From NCBI RefSeq assembly GCF_000143415.4, contig NW_003314346.1, positions 523,515-587,514 of the forward strand: 64,000 bases of DNA, in the 5' to 3' direction. Below, piece after piece: positions 42,413 through 55,214 of the stretch. The translations under genes and the position numbers were made by a program. How positions within the stretch are numbered: the first letter of the stretch is position 1; each line of letters opens with the position of its first letter. Under the pieces are notes generated by a model. That model was not told the DNA's origin. It made no database searches and saw only the letters and a list, made by a program, of their open reading frames with translations. The DNA is from Selaginella moellendorffii (lineage: Eukaryota > Streptophyta > Lycopodiopsida > Selaginellales > Selaginellaceae).

Positions 42413-43399
42413 TCTATGCTAGCTAGTGGACTATCCATATCCTCACGTTATGCTATCTATATGATAAAATAGCATTAACTCTATTTAGCTTTGTTTTGCA
42501 TATTAGTCTTGGCATTGGATGCTTTAAGATTATTTTAATATCATTTTGTCTTTTGTTCTTTGCTTATATACTTTAGAGTTCAATTTTGTCCATTTGTTCA
42601 GTGATGCAAAGCCTTGAAATCTTGAGTTCCTTTTTGTTTTCCTTGGCACACATGTCCAAGGGTTAAATTCTGCTCCATGGTTATCCTATTAGGGTATAGA
42701 GTGAAAACTATATACACTACATTTGGTATCAAAGGATTAGTTTTAACGAGTATTATCTCGTGGGATTAAGCAATTAGTTTTGTTGCATATATAGAGATGA
42801 AAAATGATGATCTTAGTGAGTACATGTTTGGTTGTTATGGCTTTATATATGTCATTGAGTATAGCTTTTGGTGTATACCATTATTTGGTTTCCCGTTGGG
42901 CATGTTTATCCTTCTTTTATATTTTGTTTGGGTCTAAATTCAAGCTCTATACCATGCTAATTGGTGGAATACCCATATCCTCACATTATACTACTAATAT
43001 ATTTAAATAGTGCTAAATTCTATTTGGCTCCTTCTTGCATGCTGGTTTTAGTGTTAGAACACTAAATATTTTAAGACTATTTCAATATTGATTTGTGCCA
43101 TTCCTTGACTATACACTCAAAAGATCAATTCTATCCCTTTATATAGGGACCCAAGGCCTTTAAATTTAGGTTATCCTTGGTATATATGATTAAGAGTTGA
43201 ATTTTACTTTGTAGTTATCCTATGATAATTTACTATAGAATATAAGGTGAAAACCACATGCACTACATTTGGTATAAGAGGATTAGTCTTAGTGAGTACT
43301 ATCTAACAAATTGGGCAACTAGTTTCATTGTATATATAGATATGAACATGATGATCCAAGTGGATACATGTTTAGTTGAAATGATTTCATATATGTCCT
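42413..43399 (+). repeat. Two ~440-bp diverged direct repeats, each ending in a PBS-like motif
   Basis: Copies at about 42413-42850 and 42953-43399 share CATGCTA..., CCATATCCTCAC, and CACTACATTTGGTAT followed by GGATTAGT. The TTTGGTATCAAAGGATT (first copy) resembles a tRNA-iMet PBS after an LTR ending in TACA. This suggests two decayed LTR-PBS units of one small retroelement family. Confidence 0.6.
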
Positions 43400-44558
43400 A
43401 AATATAAATTTTGATTACCGTATTGAACCAAATTGTATAAGATTTTGCTTGGGCTTATTAGATGGATTTGAGATGTACTATTTGTATGAGGTTATGCTTG
43501 GGCTTATGAGTAAGGCACATTAGCAATTTAAATTTACACCTTTAGTTGGTAGGATTAATATTAACATATTGGAAGTTATTATAAAACTTAAGAATAGAAA
43601 GAATTGATAATTGGCACTATGTAGGATTAGATGGTGAATTAGCACTTAAACCCTATTTCTATCTTTTTATATTTCAGCCTTCCATCATCAATGCACATCT
43701 ATATCCTTAAGATCTAGAATACTTAGGTGATGCTAAATTTATCTTTGCTCACAACCTTGACAAGAGCCTTTTTAGGGATTGAAATACTTGAGTAATTTTT
43801 CTTTATTATTTTTATGTGTTTATTTGTGTTTAGTTCAAAAATTGTTACAATAGAGTGTAAAATTTAAAAACCAAGCCAAGTAACAAACAAGCTTCTTCTT
43901 CTTTTCTTCTTTCTTTCTTTTTTTTGTTCTTTATCTTTTTCCCTCTTTCTACAATATAGAATTTCAACAATGTTTCACTAGTGACCATAGTGGGATATAA
44001 GGCATTGCAAGATAAAATATATCAGTAGTAAAAGATTCTAAGAAAAAGAAAAAGAAAAAAGAAAAAAAAAGATAAATAAATCTTAAAGATTATGAAGAAT
44101 TTCAACAAAAAGATAGCAACCCAATTCAATTAATGATGGTGAAGGTGCACTTTATAACTCTTCTCTAAATTTAAAATAGCTACAACCATTTTAGTGAGAG
44201 ATGAATAAAGGTTCAAGATTTTGTAATTAGGAAAATTTTCCTGATGTTCAAGAAATATTCTTGACACTCAACAAACTCAAAAAAAAATCCTAACACTAAA
44301 AATAAATTTTAAGGAATTTAGAAAATTGATGAAATAACAAAATTATCCTTTTGGAAATCGAAGATGCACAAGATAGTGATGAAGAGGTAAATGTTTTATC
44401 TTGTGTATCATCCCAAACAGAGCAAAAAAAGAAAGCTTAGGCAAAATGAAATTACATTTAAGTTTAGGCATCCAAAAAAAAAAGACCTAACCTAGGCAAC
44501 ACTCGTCATAGACAAGCGTGAAGTAGTTAGGAATGGTTATAAAATCATATAGTATATA
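43400..44558. other. AT-rich gene-poor DNA
   Basis: Long A/T and purine runs (for example AGAAAAAGAAAAAGAAAAAA near 44040). No gene is supported. It ends at the left border of the large LTR element. Confidence 0.4.
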
Positions 44559-46185
44559 TGAGACACAAAATCCCTAGGCCCCAAAGTGGAGCCGAAAAGG
44601 GTGCCACATGGTAGTGGCCGAAGCGAAAGCCAAACGAGCGTAACACGTTTGGACTAAAAGCTCTGACTTGGAAGGTCGAGAGCGGGACTGGAACTCCCAA
44701 CAAAGTGCTCGAGGAGCGAGCACGAGGCAACTAATAAGCAAGGCTCCAAAAAGGGACCCAAAAAGGACCAACACATGACACATGGAAGTGTTCGAGATGG
44801 AGTCTGAGATAGACCCAAAGTGGAGTCTGAAATGGAGTCCGAGATGGACCCGAGATGGAGTCTGAGATGGAGTCTGAGATGGACCCGAGATGGAGTCCGA
44901 GATGGACCCGAGATGGAATCCGAGATGGACCCGAGATGGAGTCCAAGATGGAGTCTGAGATGGAGTCCGAGATGGACCCAAGTTGGAGTCTGAGATGGAC
45001 CCGAAGTGGAGTCCGAGATAGAGTCCAAGATGGACCCGAGATGGAGTCTGAGACAGAACCGAGACCGAGACCGAGACCGAGACCAAGACCGAGACCGAGA
45101 ACGAGTTCGAGTCCGAAACCGGGACTGAGACCGAGTCTGAGTCTGAGTTTGAATACTAATACAGGCAGTTGGGTGAAAGCCCAAAGCAATCGTCCCCTAG
45201 GGAGGGGGGGGCTGCGGGGGGTTCCAAAAGTATAGTAGGGAGAGTGTGGGGGTTGGAGCCTAGTGGAGCCAGTTTGGCCAGGAAAGGCCAGTTTGGCCAG
45301 TTTGGCCTAGGAAAGGCCAGTTTGGCCCAGGAAGGCCATACCCAGTGTTGGGTGATGAACAGACCACTAGGAAGTCCAAGACTAGAGTGAATACGGACTG
45401 ACAAGCAGGGTAGCTTGGTGAAGTGTTCAAGAGCCGGCTCTAATTCCCCCGGGAGATCGACTGGCCGATGCTCCTAGTCCAAGTGTGGGTGGGACTACCT
45501 ACTTGGATACTAGGTGCGGCTTAACGGAACCTTGCTCTAAGCCCATGGCTAGAGCACCCAAGGGTGGAAGGCAGGGAGAGTACCCAGGTGGCTCGCGTAA
45601 AGCCACGGTGTTCCGAAATGTTGCCCCAAAGTCCCAGACCGTGGGAAGGAAGAGGAGCAGACCTCTAGCATAGTGACTAAGGACATAGTCACATGGTGAG
45701 GAAGTCCCAGAGGACCGTAGGACTTAGTGGTCAGGCTTGTGGGCCTTGATCTAGTGGCAGTGTTGGCAAACACGGCCATGAACAGAAAGGGACTTGGTGA
45801 GGACCGGAAAAGGGATATTAGGGACATGTCTGTGGGTATCCTAAGGATGCTAAGGAGTGGATCTGGAATGATCATTCATGGACGGATGGCCCAATCCTTG
45901 AGAGACGAGACTGGGATGTAGATGGGGTTAGACCACTGGTGTGACCAAGGTAAAGGGGCATGGCTTTAGCGTGACAGGCGGATATGCCGATGGTACCTTG
46001 GGGTGTCGGTCATGGGACCGGACACGTGGAGCACTTGGACTAAGTGCAAAGGTTGAGTGGATGCCATTCTCAGGGCTAACAAGCCCAAGTCCAAAATAGG
46101 ACTTATAGAGGTTGTGAGTTAGACTCCAAGTGGTCGGAGGTGTGGTTAAGTGACTAAAGTAGAATGGAAAATTTAGTCGCTTACA
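44559..46185 (+). repeat. 5' LTR of LARD-like element (1627 bp)
   Basis: It is similar along its whole length to 50235-51772, with small indels. It contains a 12-bp minisatellite, a G-run near 45203, and short repeats of GGCCAGTTTGGCC near 45265-45330. Confidence 0.88.
44790..45150 (+). repeat. 12-bp and 6-bp minisatellite within LTR
   Basis: Tandem units of GAGATGGAGTCC and GAGATGGACCCG alternate for ~260 bp, then change to GAGACC units. Open frames on both strands are by-products of the 12-bp period. The matching array in the 3' LTR (about 50465-50750) has a different number of units. Confidence 0.85.
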
Positions 46186-46188
46186 ACT

Positions 46189-46200
46189 TGGTATCAGAGC
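46189..46200 (+). other. Primer binding site, tRNA-iMet
   Basis: TGGTATCAGAGC lies three bases after the 5' LTR end and is a complete 12-base match to the standard plant tRNA-iMet PBS. Confidence 0.9.
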
Positions 46201-48671
46201 TGTTCCTTAGTCTGACTCTTATTGGTGGTCAAGTATATCACCACTTGTATTGGAATCGGAAGGTCCTAGATATGGACCTATCCTCGAGGAGTAGCATGTC
46301 GAAAGGACATGGCTCTCCACTCAAGTTCATGCATGAACTTGTGCACGATATGGTGGATGGAAAAGGGTCAGTAAGGGAATGACTTTGGGATCTTGGGAAT
46401 AGTATAAGGGTTTCCTCATAGAGCTGAGGATGTGATTCAGATGAGCATTTGACGCAGCAAACGAGCTAATGTAGTTGTGGTAAACAACTATAGTTGGGAT
46501 CACGGGAAAGATGCAGACTCCAAAACAATAAAGGAGTCACAAGATTACCCTTATATGGTTGAGGCTAGTACTCATAAATTTGAGACCGGAATTGTTGACA
46601 GTGGGAAGTCAAATACAGAAGAGGACACCAGTCCTTGAAATGGTAGCCGGGCTACCTCTAATAAATGCTGGAACAACCCAAGGAGTTGGGGGTGTACTTA
46701 AAAGATGAGTTGCTATTCTCATCACATGGACAAGTAGTCCTAAGGGGCAAAGGTTAGCCCCAAGAAAATCATCAAGTGTCAAAGTAACACTTGCAAAGAT
46801 TGTCCTTGTGAGTAGGACATGAATACAAGAAGTTGTATTCCAGTGAGTTGGCACCTCTAAGACTGAGATCTCGCAGGTTGTTGGATTAGCAAAGTCCAAA
46901 ATGCTAGATGACTCAAGCGGAGTCAGGGAATGGTCCTAAGGGATTGGTTGAAGCATTTGGACTGAGGTGTATGGTGCCCCATGAGGTATGGGGAGGATCA
47001 TAAGATCCAAGTATAAGAAACAGTAGGTATCTCATTGATGGCAGAATGTGCCATACTAAAGTTGTGGGAAAGATGTTCCCAGAAGAAAGCAACTTTGGCC
47101 TAGAGTTGGGTGCAAACACTATGGTGCGGTGCTAACGAATAGTTAACATGAGGAACAATTATATTGATCTTGGCAAAGACCTAGACACTAATAAGTAGTG
47201 TCATAAGGGTAGACTCGTAGGGCCGATGGTGTGGAGATACCAAATGTGCCAAGGTGTGATACCTTGAGGTTATGATGGTGGGTTCATAAAAACCTCTTGC
47301 CAAGGGAATCCCAACGGAAGTGGGAATGGCATGGCCTAAGCTAGAAGGCATGCGGTTGGAGTGTGGTGACCCAGATAATGATGGAGGTGCGGAAGCACCA
47401 AGCAATGAGTTGTAGAACTTGACAACTATGGGGCAACTAGGTGCAAGAGGTGCAAGATAATTGGTTAAACGGGTAGAAGGTAGTTACCCAAGACTTCTTA
47501 ATGGCATAAGGAAGTTAGATATACCCTTATGGGGGATAAATTGCTTATGTTGTGATATAGTAAATCAATGTCGTAAACGAAAATGCTCATTGTCAGGAGG
47601 CCATCATTGGGACACCCAAACACTCTAGAACACCAGGAGGTGGTGTTTCGTGTCGCAAGGGCAATAGATAAGGCCCAAGGGACTAAGTCTCTAACGAATG
47701 ATAGATATAAGGTGCTATCCAAATGTCCAAGGTTGTGGAGACAGGAGAAGACTGTCTACCCAAATTGGACAAAGCCAAAAATGAAATTTTGGCAAGGCTA
47801 GTGATGGGCATGTAAAGGCCCATAAGCAGCAACGTTAATCCTGATGTGTGGAATTATAAGGTGAGCATGCCCAAGATTGAGGAACCACTCCCTAAGCTAT
47901 CGGGTAGTTCATCCCTAAGAATACTTGCTAAGGCATAGTAAAATGTGTAAAGTTATCCTCCTAGTCTGGAGGAGAATAACCAAAAGAAACATATGGGGCC
48001 AAAAGGCAAGTAGTATTAGGGTGGAATTGAACTATAAAAATCAAAGGGCATATCCAATGGTGGTTATGCAAGTTGGGAGTGGAGAATCGAAAGGGTGCTC
48101 GAGGGTGTTGTTACTAGCAACCGTGATGCCATGGAGAGTCTAAAATATGAAATTATCCATACTAGACTATATGGCAACTAAAAAGCTTGCAAAAAGGGAG
48201 GCCTTAGCAAGCTAAGGGACAAAGTTCCTTTAAGGTTCCCAAAGACGATTCTAGGTAGCTTAGTACCTAGAAAGGCCAAGTGTAAATGGTTCATAGAACG
48301 CTTGAAATCAGAGTGGCGCAGCAGAAGCATGGTCTTGAAGCTTGCCATGAGGCAAGGCTATCAAGGTTACAGAAGTATTTCCCGAGTGTTCAAAGAGAGG
48401 GCTTTGAACGAAAGTTGATGGTCAAGGACTTTCACACTTATGTAGGAACCATGTTACGGTGGTCGGAGGACTTGCCAAGTGAGATTGGCAAGTCAGGGGG
48501 AACAAATCCCTAGTTGAAGGTGATAACTTCAAAAAGGGTGGGCCATGGGGCCAAGCATGGAGGAGTCCATGCATGATCACAGACGTGTCAAGTGAGAGGA
48601 CTTGGCAGTGTGGAGGAATTAGGTTCCTAAGCTGTGATCTATAGCGTGCTTTAAGTATAAGTTGGTGCACC

Positions 48672-48783
48672 GGCGTGATGAGTCACGCCAGGCATCCTGG
48701 GTGATGCCGTCCGTAGATGCATATACGGAGGTTGGGTTCGAGTCCCGACCCTCTAGTGCTTGGGTTCGAGTCCCAAATCACTA
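48672..48783 (+). other. Cassette of five consecutive hairpins with two tRNA-like T-arms
   Basis: H1 pairs 48672-48678 with 48683-48689 (7 bp). H2 pairs 48691-48696 with 48703-48708 (6 bp). H3 pairs 48710-48715 with 48724-48729 (6 bp). H4 pairs 48730-48736 with 48744-48750 (7 bp, one G-T). H5 pairs 48754-48758 with 48779-48783 and 48760-48764 with 48772-48776. H4 and H5 both have the loop TTCGAGT, and each holds GGTTCGAGTCC, a perfect Pol III B box / tRNA T-arm. No full tRNA cloverleaf fits. The cassette lies inside the LARD-like element. Confidence 0.7.
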
Positions 48784-50234
48784 GGGTGTGGTGATAGTTT
48801 GGAATATGAGGACACTCATTTTTTGGTGGTCATGGACTCTCAGTGAGGAGACTGGTTTGGGCACACCGCCAAGTGAGGGATGCCTCGGAGTCGTGATGCA
48901 TGGTTAGATTGCTTAGTGTGGCTCAACATGTCTAACTTGAACCCTTTGGTGCAAGTGGCACCAAGGACGTGGTGAATGAGATGGGGACATCCAGTCTTAG
49001 TTGCTATGGACCCTTGGCCAGAAGGGCTAGCTTGGGCGCACTGCCAAGTGTGGGGGATACCCCCGGGTCATGGTCAACAAGTTAAAGGTCTGGAAGACCT
49101 AGTATCTATTGGCGAACCTATTAAGGTATCAAAATTAGATCACTAGGTGATCGTATGGCTAAACAAGGACAAGGTCTTTGTGAGGTTAAGGAACAAGATT
49201 CCTAGTTCAAAACGCTGATTTGAACTATTGGTAATGGTGTGGCTTGGTCAAGGTGACCAAGTGGGAAGGACATTTAAGGGAAATGAACTACGACAATACA
49301 ATCGTATTGTGAGTTCAAAGTAGTTTCTAGGAGAGACCTATGGGAGGGTCACAAAATTGGGCTGTGGAAGGGGTCCATAGCAAGAGAATGCTAAAGAGAC
49401 CTACTAGGGGTGAGCACCCTCTAGACTTGGCAAAGTGGAGCTTTGCCATGGAACTAAAAGAATACTTCAAGGAGGGGGTAGTGATCCTGTGTTGTCTGAT
49501 GCAACAATCAATGGATAGGAGCAAAAGACTAGTGGCCAAGTTTGGGCCATAGAATTTAATGGGAGGAATCCAAATGGCAAAGTTAGCCAAGGAACACTAA
49601 TGTGTTTAATGCTAACGGATTGTGGGAAATGAAGTGGACTTCCAAGGATAGATTCCCAAGTGCTCAAATTTGGCGAAGTAAAAGCTCCAAGTGAGGAGCA
49701 GCAAAGTAGCCAAAGGATAGGGCCGTGGACAGCTCTGGCACAAATGATAATAATTGAAATGTAATGCCAAGGGTGGCACAAAATAGAAAAGAGGATGATC
49801 GTGCCCTCTAGTAGAGAACTTCCTAGGAAAGGGAAGTGGACTTGCCCAAAATATGCAATGCAAGGTGTCGGAGACATCTAGGAAATCGACTTTGAAAAGT
49901 CAAAATTAAAAGTTCCAAAGTGCAAAGGTTATGGCGATAGAATCTGAGACTACTCGAGAACGGGTAGTGGAATTGAGTTAGAGAAGGTGTCCCTAATGGG
50001 TTTAGCGAGAACTAAACCAATAAAAGGGAGCAAACCACCCCAGATGGCCGAATGAGTCTCTATGTGGGAGAGACTATGCTCCTTGGAGGATGGACAAGGC
50101 ATGGTGAGCCTTCGGTGTCAACAAATATTGGCTGGGGGCCAAGGATGGAAACGGTAATATATATGGGTGTTACTTTATAAAAGGGTTTACCGTTCGATGA
50201 GGACATCGAACTTCGTCTATGGGTGGTGGAGTTG

Positions 50235-51772
50235 TGAGACACAAAATCCCTAGGCCCCAAAGTGGAGCTGAAAAGGGTGCCACATGGTAGTGGCCGAAGC
50301 GAAAGCCAAACAAGCGTAACACGTTTGGACTAAAAGCTCTAACTTGGAAGGTCGAGAGCGGGAGTGGAACTCCCAACAAAGTGCTCGAGGAGCGAGCACG
50401 AGGCAACTAATAAGCAAAGGTCCAAAAAGGGACCCAAAAAGGACCAACACATGACATATGGAAGTGTCCGAGATCCGAGTTGGAGTCCGAAATGGACCCG
50501 AAGTGGAGTCCAAGATGGAGTCCGAGATAGAGTCTGAGATGGACCCAAGTTGGAGTCCGAGATGGACCCAAAGTGGAGTCCGAGATAGAGTTCGAGATGG
50601 ACCCGAGATGGAGTCCGAGATGGAGTCCGAGATGGAGTCCGAGATGGACCCGAGATGGAGTCCGAGACAGAACCGAGACCGAGACCGAGACCGAGAATGA
50701 GTCCGAGTCCGAAACCGGGACCGAGACTGAGTCTGAGTCCGAGTCCGAATACTAATACAAGAAGTTGGGTGAAAGCCCAAAGCGATTGTCCCCCAGGGAG
50801 GGGGGGGGCTGCAGGGGGTTCCAAAAGTATGGTAGGGAGAGTGTGGGGGTTGGAGCCCAGTGGAGCCAGTTTGGCTAGGAAAGGCCAGTTTGGCCCAGGA
50901 AGGCCATACCCAGTGTTGGGTGATGAACGGACCACTAGAAAGTCCAAGACTAGAGTGAATACAGACTGACAAGCGGGGTAGCTTGGTGAAGTGTTCAAGA
51001 GCCGGCTCTAGTTCCCCCAGGAGATCGACTGGCCGATGCTCCCAGTGCAAGTGTGGGTGGGACTACCTACTTGGATACCAAGTGTGGCTTAACGGAACCT
51101 TGCTCTAAGCCCATGGCTAGAGCACCCAAGGGTGGAAGGCAAGGAGAGTACCCAGGTGGCTCGCGTAAGGCCACGGTGTTCCGAAATGTTGCCCCAAAGT
51201 CCCAGACCGTGGGAAGGAAGAGGAGCAAACCTCTAGCATAGTGACTAAGGACATAGTCACATGGTGAGGAAGTCCCAGAGGACCGTGGGACTTAGTGGTC
51301 AGGCTTGTGGGCCTTGATCTAGTGGCAGTGTTGGCAAACACGGCCATGAACAGAAAGGGACTTGGTGAGGACCGGAAAAGGGATATTGGGGAAGGCTATT
51401 CCCCATGTCTGTGGGTATCCTAAGGATGCTAAAGAGTGGATCTGGAATGATCATTCATGGACGGATGGCCCAGTCCTTGAGAGACGAGATTGGGATGCAG
51501 ATGGGGTTAGACCACCGGTGTGACCAAGGTAAAGGAGCATGGCTTTAGCGTGACAGGTGGATATGCCGATGGTACCTTGGGGTGTCGGTCATGGGACCGG
51601 ACACATGGAGCACTTGGACTAAGTGCAAAGGTTGAGTGGTGGGGATGCCATTCTCAGGGCTAACAAGCCCAAGTCCAAAATAGGACTTATAGAGGTTGTG
51701 AGTTAGACTCCTCCAAGTGGTCGGAGGTGTGGTTAAGTGACTAAAGTAGAATGGAAAATTTAGTCGCTTACA
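50235..51772 (+). repeat. 3' LTR of LARD-like element (1538 bp)
   Basis: It matches 44559-46185, with a shorter minisatellite, loss of one GGCCAGTTTGGCC unit near 50890, and small insertions near 51390 and 51640. The sequence then returns to AT-rich DNA like that left of 44559. Confidence 0.88.
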
Positions 51773-54700
51773 GTATATTAGTAGCACTTAGACATACTGA
51801 AAAATAACCCTTACTCACTGTTGTATGCATTTGTATTGAATTAATCATTTTTTCTCCCGCATATGATTTTTTGTGCAAAGTAGAGTTGAGAAAGTGACAC
51901 ATGCTTATCGAAATTGAATTCTCTTTTAATTCTTCTTCTTCTCCTCTCCTTTTATGTTCTTGTCTTTGTTTATTAGCCACTATTTTGCAGGTAAGGGTGA
52001 GAACATGAGTATAGGCAGAAAAAACCTTACTTATATTTAGCGACTACAGTAGAATAAGCTATCACTCTTTAATTTGAAAAATAGCTAGGAGAAAAATCGC
52101 TTGTGAATTCCAAACATGCTTAGCACTAAGAATCACAAGTAAATCTCTTCAATGATTGCAAAGGCCTTAAGCCCAAACAATACTAAACAAATGAGTTCTT
52201 TTTGCAATTACAGTGGGTTAATGCCTAGACAACACAAGAAAGACAATTCTTCAACCATAATACAAGTTATAAAGCTTGGGATGAGTTTGAAATTGGAATT
52301 CAATATATATTGCCAAGAAACTCAACTTTAAATTGTTTCACTAGTAATTTCTTGAGAAAAATCCAAAAGAAAAAGGAATGAAGCTTGTTTAATATGGAAA
52401 ACACAATTAACTACTTTATAATTCTTTCTTTCTAAATAAGTTTTCACTTGGGTTTTTAAAGGACATATTTTTCAGCAACGTATCACAATTTTTCTAAGCA
52501 TATACAACAGGAAAATTGGGCACTTGTAACTTTTATCTTTGATTCCAATTTAAAAAGAGTTAGAGCTAACTTTAGTAAAGAATAAATTAGGGAATTATTC
52601 ACCCAAGTCTTATGAAGCTTTGACAAAGGTAAAATTACAATTAAAACATTATGTTGTCTCAAAGCTTTGATCTAAGGCCCTTAAACTTGGACTACTATTT
52701 AAATGCGGTTTGAAAGTAGATTTATCCCAAGTTTAAGCCTCCTATATATAGTGTAAGAGCCTATAAGACTCAAACAAGACTCACAAGTCAAAAATTCAGA
52801 AACAGTTATCACAAATTGCTTTAACTGTTCAAATTGCTTTATACCTAATACACCTAAGTAAATTAATCAAGGCTCATCTTTTATACATAGAGAGCCTACA
52901 AACATTGGTCGGTGTGGAAGGTGTCACTCTTTAATAGATTTTGAAAGCACTCACATCATATCTAGCCCCATAGAGAGGAATCAAAGGCAATCATATGAAA
53001 CACACTTTATGTCCTTTGAAGTGAGGCATAGACAAAGAGCAAATATACAAGTGAATAAGTGTGAAAATCTACCTTTCAGACTAATTGAGCAACATCCAAT
53101 TGCTAAGGGAAATACTCACCACTTTAGGTGTGAAACAGCCTTTGTAAGGCATGAACCACCCTTTGTGAGATGTAATCTATAAATGTACATGCATCTTCAC
53201 AGAAGAGAATTCCCACATAGTAAATATTTTCCACATAGGCAAAATTATACAACTACTCCAATAAGAGTTGTAACTCAATTTTTGCTAACGTTTGGAATGC
53301 ACAGATCACTTCGTGTGCTAATCAAGCTTTTGTCAGACGAAGTAGTTGAAAGGTTTCACACTATAAATGCAAAATAGAGAGCTGTAGAGCTTATTACTAG
53401 GCGTAGGCATCAATTTTAGAGATATTGCTATTGTCACTTTAATCTCTAAAGAACTAAAATAAGCTTAGAAACATTAAAAAAAGGTTTTTTTTTTTCTAAA
53501 AAGGTGAAATAACCTTAGACACTCCCAAAAATTCTGAAATACATTGCAAATATCAAAAATCTGTCATACAAGCTTGAGTAAAAACTTGTATTGACCATTA
53601 CCACTCATTAGTAAAGAGGCTAGAGAGAAATTTACCTTGAAAAACAATTTTTGTCTAGATCTAAAGTAAAATCTTCCATGAATTAGCTATTGCATGTTTG
53701 AAAAATTACTTAACATCATTCCACAAAAAAATTGATTTAAAATAGGCTATCATGCACTAGACAATTTGACTCTTATGTTGATTCTATATAGCAATTTCAT
53801 ATAATGGTCTCCATACCCCATTCAAATTAGTCTTTAATGTTGATTCAATTTGCCTAAAATTTCCTAAGAGCAATAGGCTACTTATTCTAATTTTACAATT
53901 GTAAGGGCAAAGTTGGTTATAAGCTAGAGGGTGAGACCCATTATGAAGCAAGTAAACTACTTTAGAATTGGCTATCATGCGCCAAAGAACTTGCACTGAA
54001 TTAATCTTAACCACACTAAGCACAGGCACAAAGGGAAGGACCCCCTGCACACCTAGGTAGAGAGATTGAGAATTAATGACCCTCCACTCACTTGATAGAA
54101 GTTCAATTGGGGAATTGGGGTAGACAAAGTAAAAATGTTTACCAACAATCCACCACATTTATTAGAAGATACATTTTACATATAGACTCAGATGGAAGTT
54201 AGTTGATCCCCACTCTATGTGACTAAACAAAAGTATAAGAAAGCAAAAATTAAACTATCTTATGTGCCTAGTTAGTTTAACAAATGATAGATTTAACAAA
54301 ATTGCTTAAACAATTTGACGAATTATCAAGCGAGATACTTGACAATATTTTGCTCAAGGTATATAGAAGTTTGACTCCTAGTACCTTTGCTATTGTCAAA
54401 AAAGGTGTGATAATACACCTAAATTACTTTGTAGCTACACAATGTAAGTGATATTTATGTCTGTGGAGTTACCTATACAAAAAGAAAATAGTACTAGGAT
54501 TCTTCCAAGACAGAGAAATCCTTCCTCTAAATGATAAGGTTTAATGAACTTCTCACAGTGTCGCTGGTGGGAGTGTGGACCATATTTGAGCTCACGAGTT
54601 GAAGAGTTGAGCTCACGAGTTGAGCTCAATTTTCAATTGTAATTTAGTACAAACATTATAAACTTTAAAATTTTAAAGTTATGGCGAACTTAATAATTTC

Positions 54701-55214
54701 ATAACTCTCTATATATTATATAGATAAAAATGTTCTAAAGGACACTTCTTGTTCTAATAATTTAAATATTTACTACATGCAATAATAGAGACGTTTGTTA
54801 GAATATAAAATAAAATGTTTACAAAAAGATTATTCTTGTCACTTCTTTAAATTTGTACTCTGTGCTTTCTAGCTAGTAAATGTCAGGTTCGTCAGAATTT
54901 TTAAAGTATGAAATTTGAATTAAGATTCTATATAAGGCCATATAACCATTTGAAAGGAAAAAAAAACAACTGTGATGGTACATATGCTCTCACAATACAT
55001 TGGAACATCATACACCCGAAAGACTATCACGAAATATTTTTTGAGAGGGTAAAGACAAAAATGGAGACTCACAAATACTATGAGTAGTATTGCGAAAAGA
55101 ACCTCACAAGTCTATGAAATGAAAAGTGAAATAATAAAATATTTTTATTAATTATATAAGGTATAATTAGTTTATATTATTGATAGAGAATAAACATCGA
55201 TAGTGCTGGAAAAT
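51773..55214. other. AT-rich gene-poor DNA
   Basis: No gene, tRNA or readable transposon domain was found. A short direct repeat of GAGCTCACGAGTTGA lies at about 54589-54627. Confidence 0.45.

Larger units (their letters stand above)
44559..51772 (+). mobile_element. LARD-like large non-coding LTR retroelement
   Basis: Two long direct repeats (44559-46185 and 50235-51772) start TGAGACACAAAATCCC and end TTTAGTCGCTTACA. A full tRNA-iMet PBS, TGGTATCAGAGC, follows the left one. A purine-rich stretch precedes the right one. The outer flanks share GTATAT. The 4.05-kb interior has no gag or pol domain that I can read in any frame, though its composition is even and not AT-decayed. Long LTRs with a non-coding interior are the definition of a LARD, which must borrow proteins from an autonomous element. 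Confidence 0.85.

Noticed and set aside
44790-45060. Possible CRISPR-like array
   Set aside because: Units are contiguous 12-bp repeats without spacers, in a plant LTR.
44574-45235. Repetitive open frames on both strands at 44.6-45.2 kb and again at 50.3-51.0 kb
   Set aside because: A 12-bp minisatellite stays open in all frames; these are LTR sequences, not genes.
48715-48785. tRNA gene
   Set aside because: Two perfect T-arms are present, but no acceptor stem, anticodon arm or A box can be placed at proper distance.
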